Assembly: GCA_035505655.1 (NCBI GenBank)
Contig: DATJQP010000129.1
Span: forward strand, 1 to 52,528
From: JAGVPT01 sp035505655
GTDB taxonomy: Bacteria; Bacteroidota; Ignavibacteria; UBA10030; UBA8401
Direction of reading: 5' to 3'
DNA length: 52,528 bases
The notes below the pieces were generated by a model, which was given only the letters and a program-made list of their open reading frames with translations, made no database searches and was not told the DNA's origin. The translations under genes were made by a program, and so were the position numbers. Shown here piece by piece: positions 51,677 through 52,528 of this stretch (positions are counted from its first letter, which is position 1; every line of letters starts with the position of its first letter).

Positions 51677-52138
51677 CTAGACGGTGATCGTTGGATCCTG
51701 AATCACGCAGTCGGTCCCCTCATGGGCTCCGACGAGCTTCCGAAAGTGCTCGGGGACGCGTGCCGGTTTGCCGGTCCTTTCATCCAGCCACACTATGACT
51801 CCCCTGTTTTCCGCCACAGTTTCCTTCGAGTCGTCGACCTCGAGGATCCCTTCAAAGATAAAGCTTGTGTTGCTGATGAGAGCCACGCGCGAGTGGACCC
51901 GCAGAACCTCGCCAAACCTCGCAGGCTTCAGGTAGTCGATCTCATTTCGTGCAAGCACGACCTTCGATGCATGGTTGATGGTATTAATGTCCACCGTGGC
52001 TCCCACGTGGTTTAGGTATTCAATCCTCCCGACATCGAAGTAGTGAAGGTAGACCGCGTTGTGGACTACTCCCTGCCAGTCGATCTCATAATTCCGCACC
52101 GTGATCGTCGTCGAGTGGTGGAAGCGTCTCTTATCCAT
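51677..52138 (-). CDS. YbgC/FadM-type acyl-CoA thioesterase
   Basis: The 153-residue hotdog-fold protein has the 4-hydroxybenzoyl-CoA thioesterase-like motif YEIDWQGVVHNAVYLHYFD with the catalytic Asp, and LKPARFGEVLRVHSRV. It should hydrolyse an acyl-CoA; which one is unknown. It lies 3 bases after the aldolase gene and 6 before trpE. Confidence 0.88.
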   Translation of the reverse strand: MDKRRFHHSTTITVRNYEIDWQGVVHNAVYLHYFDVGRIEYLNHVGATVDINTINHASKVVLARNEIDYLKPARFGEVLRVHSRVALISNTSFIFEGILEVDDSKETVAENRGVIVWLDERTGKPARVPEHFRKLVGAHEGTDCVIQDPTITV

Positions 52139-52141
52139 ACC

Positions 52142-52528
52142 CTACGCAAGGAGATTGAGAAAAACATCCGCAGCACGGCGAACCTGCTCCTCCGAGACGT
52201 CGAGATGCATGACCGCCCTGATGCTCGTGTACGAGCCGAGTGACACAAGGACATGCTCAGCCTTCAGGGCTCCAATGATCTCGTCCGGCGACTTCCCGGT
52301 TTTGCCGGTTTCGACGATAACAATGTTCGTCTGTACCGCCTCGAGGTCGATACTGACCCTTGGCGAAGTTGAAACCTTTTCGGCGAAGAGGCGCGCCTTC
52401 CGATGATCGTCGGCGAGCCGCTCGACATTGTGGTTGAGTGCATACAAGGCTCCCGCTGCGATGATTCCGGCCTGTCGCATTCCTCCTCCGAAAACCTTCC
52501 GCCATTTGTGTGCGCGCTCGATCATCTG
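52142..52528 (-). CDS. ltaE: Threonine aldolase, C-terminal part (5' end outside window)
   Basis: Only the last 128 residues are visible; the frame stays open past the window edge. The stretch RKVFGGGMRQAGIIAAGALYAL is typical of low-specificity L-threonine aldolases, which split threonine to glycine and acetaldehyde with PLP. The PLP Lys lies upstream, outside the window. The C-terminal small domain is complete. It is the first visible gene of the long minus operon; its promoter is not in view. Confidence 0.85.
   Translation of the reverse strand, partial: QMIERAHKWRKVFGGGMRQAGIIAAGALYALNHNVERLADDHRKARLFAEKVSTSPRVSIDLEAVQTNIVIVETGKTGKSPDEIIGALKAEHVLVSLGSYTSIRAVMHLDVSEEQVRRAADVFLNLLA

Noticed and set aside
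50999..52015. A 338-codon plus frame opposite trpE and the thioesterase gene
   Set aside because: It is antisense to two clear enzymes, with no recognisable motif and shadow-like composition. Similar antisense frames opposite aroA, pnp, the SDR, cvpA and polX were dropped for the same reason.
1..52528. CRISPR arrays, insertion sequences, prophage, integrases, toxin-antitoxin or defence genes
   Set aside because: I looked for repeats, transposase motifs and atypical base composition in all intergenic regions and gene products and saw none. MotB here was weighed as a possible ZorB (Zorya defence) protein, but its neighbour is a FliF/FliG fusion and not ZorC, ZorD or ZorE.

Overview
The window (about 52.5 kb, GC-rich, no mobile elements) is a dense stretch of bacterial chromosome, mostly housekeeping genes in long co-directional operons. 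The organism is Gram-negative: it has large outer-membrane-type proteins, a TonB C-terminal domain protein and a peptidoglycan-binding MotB-like protein. A bshC gene (bacillithiol synthesis), a tmRNA with tag ADYNYALAA and the surface-protein style point to the Bacteroidota/Chlorobiota/Ignavibacteriota (FCB) group. Several good sigma70-type promoters (e.g. TTGACT-17-TATCAT) and clear Shine-Dalgarno sequences argue against typical Bacteroidia and favour an Ignavibacteria/Chlorobi-like lineage. That assignment is inference.

Layout. 1-2.5 kb (+): end of an operon with a truncated MotB-like stator protein and a single-pass membrane protein that joins a FliF-like C-terminal part to a complete FliG-like part, closed by an intrinsic terminator. 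2.6-8.0 kb (+): ygfZ, msrC, a LOG-family gene, a SirB1-family gene, tmRNA (its promoter lies inside the preceding gene), dapF and a YegS-like lipid kinase. 8.2-16.6 kb (-): SDR, yqeY, cvpA, mutS2, biotin carboxylase, biotin carrier and purL, nearly all overlapping or a few bases apart. 16.7-18.3 kb (+): bshC, divergent from the SDR operon with two back-to-back promoters. 18.3-30.0 kb (-): the conserved rimP-nusA-infB-rbfA-truB-ribF-rpsO-pnp operon, followed by aroA and an orphan sugar-type ABC ATPase. 30.1-33.6 kb (-): one 1175-residue surface protein. 33.7 kb (-): tRNA-Leu(CAA). 34-38.6 kb (-): glcD-glcF, a Tat-exported glycosylasparaginase-like enzyme and a TonB-domain protein. 38.8-40.2 kb (+): tyrosine phenol-lyase. 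40.2-44.5 kb (-): a secreted barrel-like protein, then a cysM-mec-cysO-moeZ protein-thiocarboxylate cysteine pathway and an HD protein. 44.5-52.5 kb: a small zinc-ribbon membrane protein (+) and a long minus operon (threonine aldolase, thioesterase, trpE, trpG, LOG, polX, LiaF-like, unknown, nth).

The most unusual item is the motB plus fliF/fliG fusion pair at the left edge: the core of an ion-driven rotary motor (stator and rotor/ring) compressed into few proteins, with no flagellar genes downstream. The second is the cysteine cluster, whose sulfur carrier ends in GGKD rather than a free GG, so it probably needs maturation by the JAMM protease encoded just upstream. The third is a perfect 16-bp terminator hairpin that abuts the rimP start and could attenuate the whole translation-factor operon. 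No CRISPR array, insertion sequence, prophage or recognisable defence island is visible. No gene-free stretch exceeds 300 bases apart from the one filled by tmRNA.
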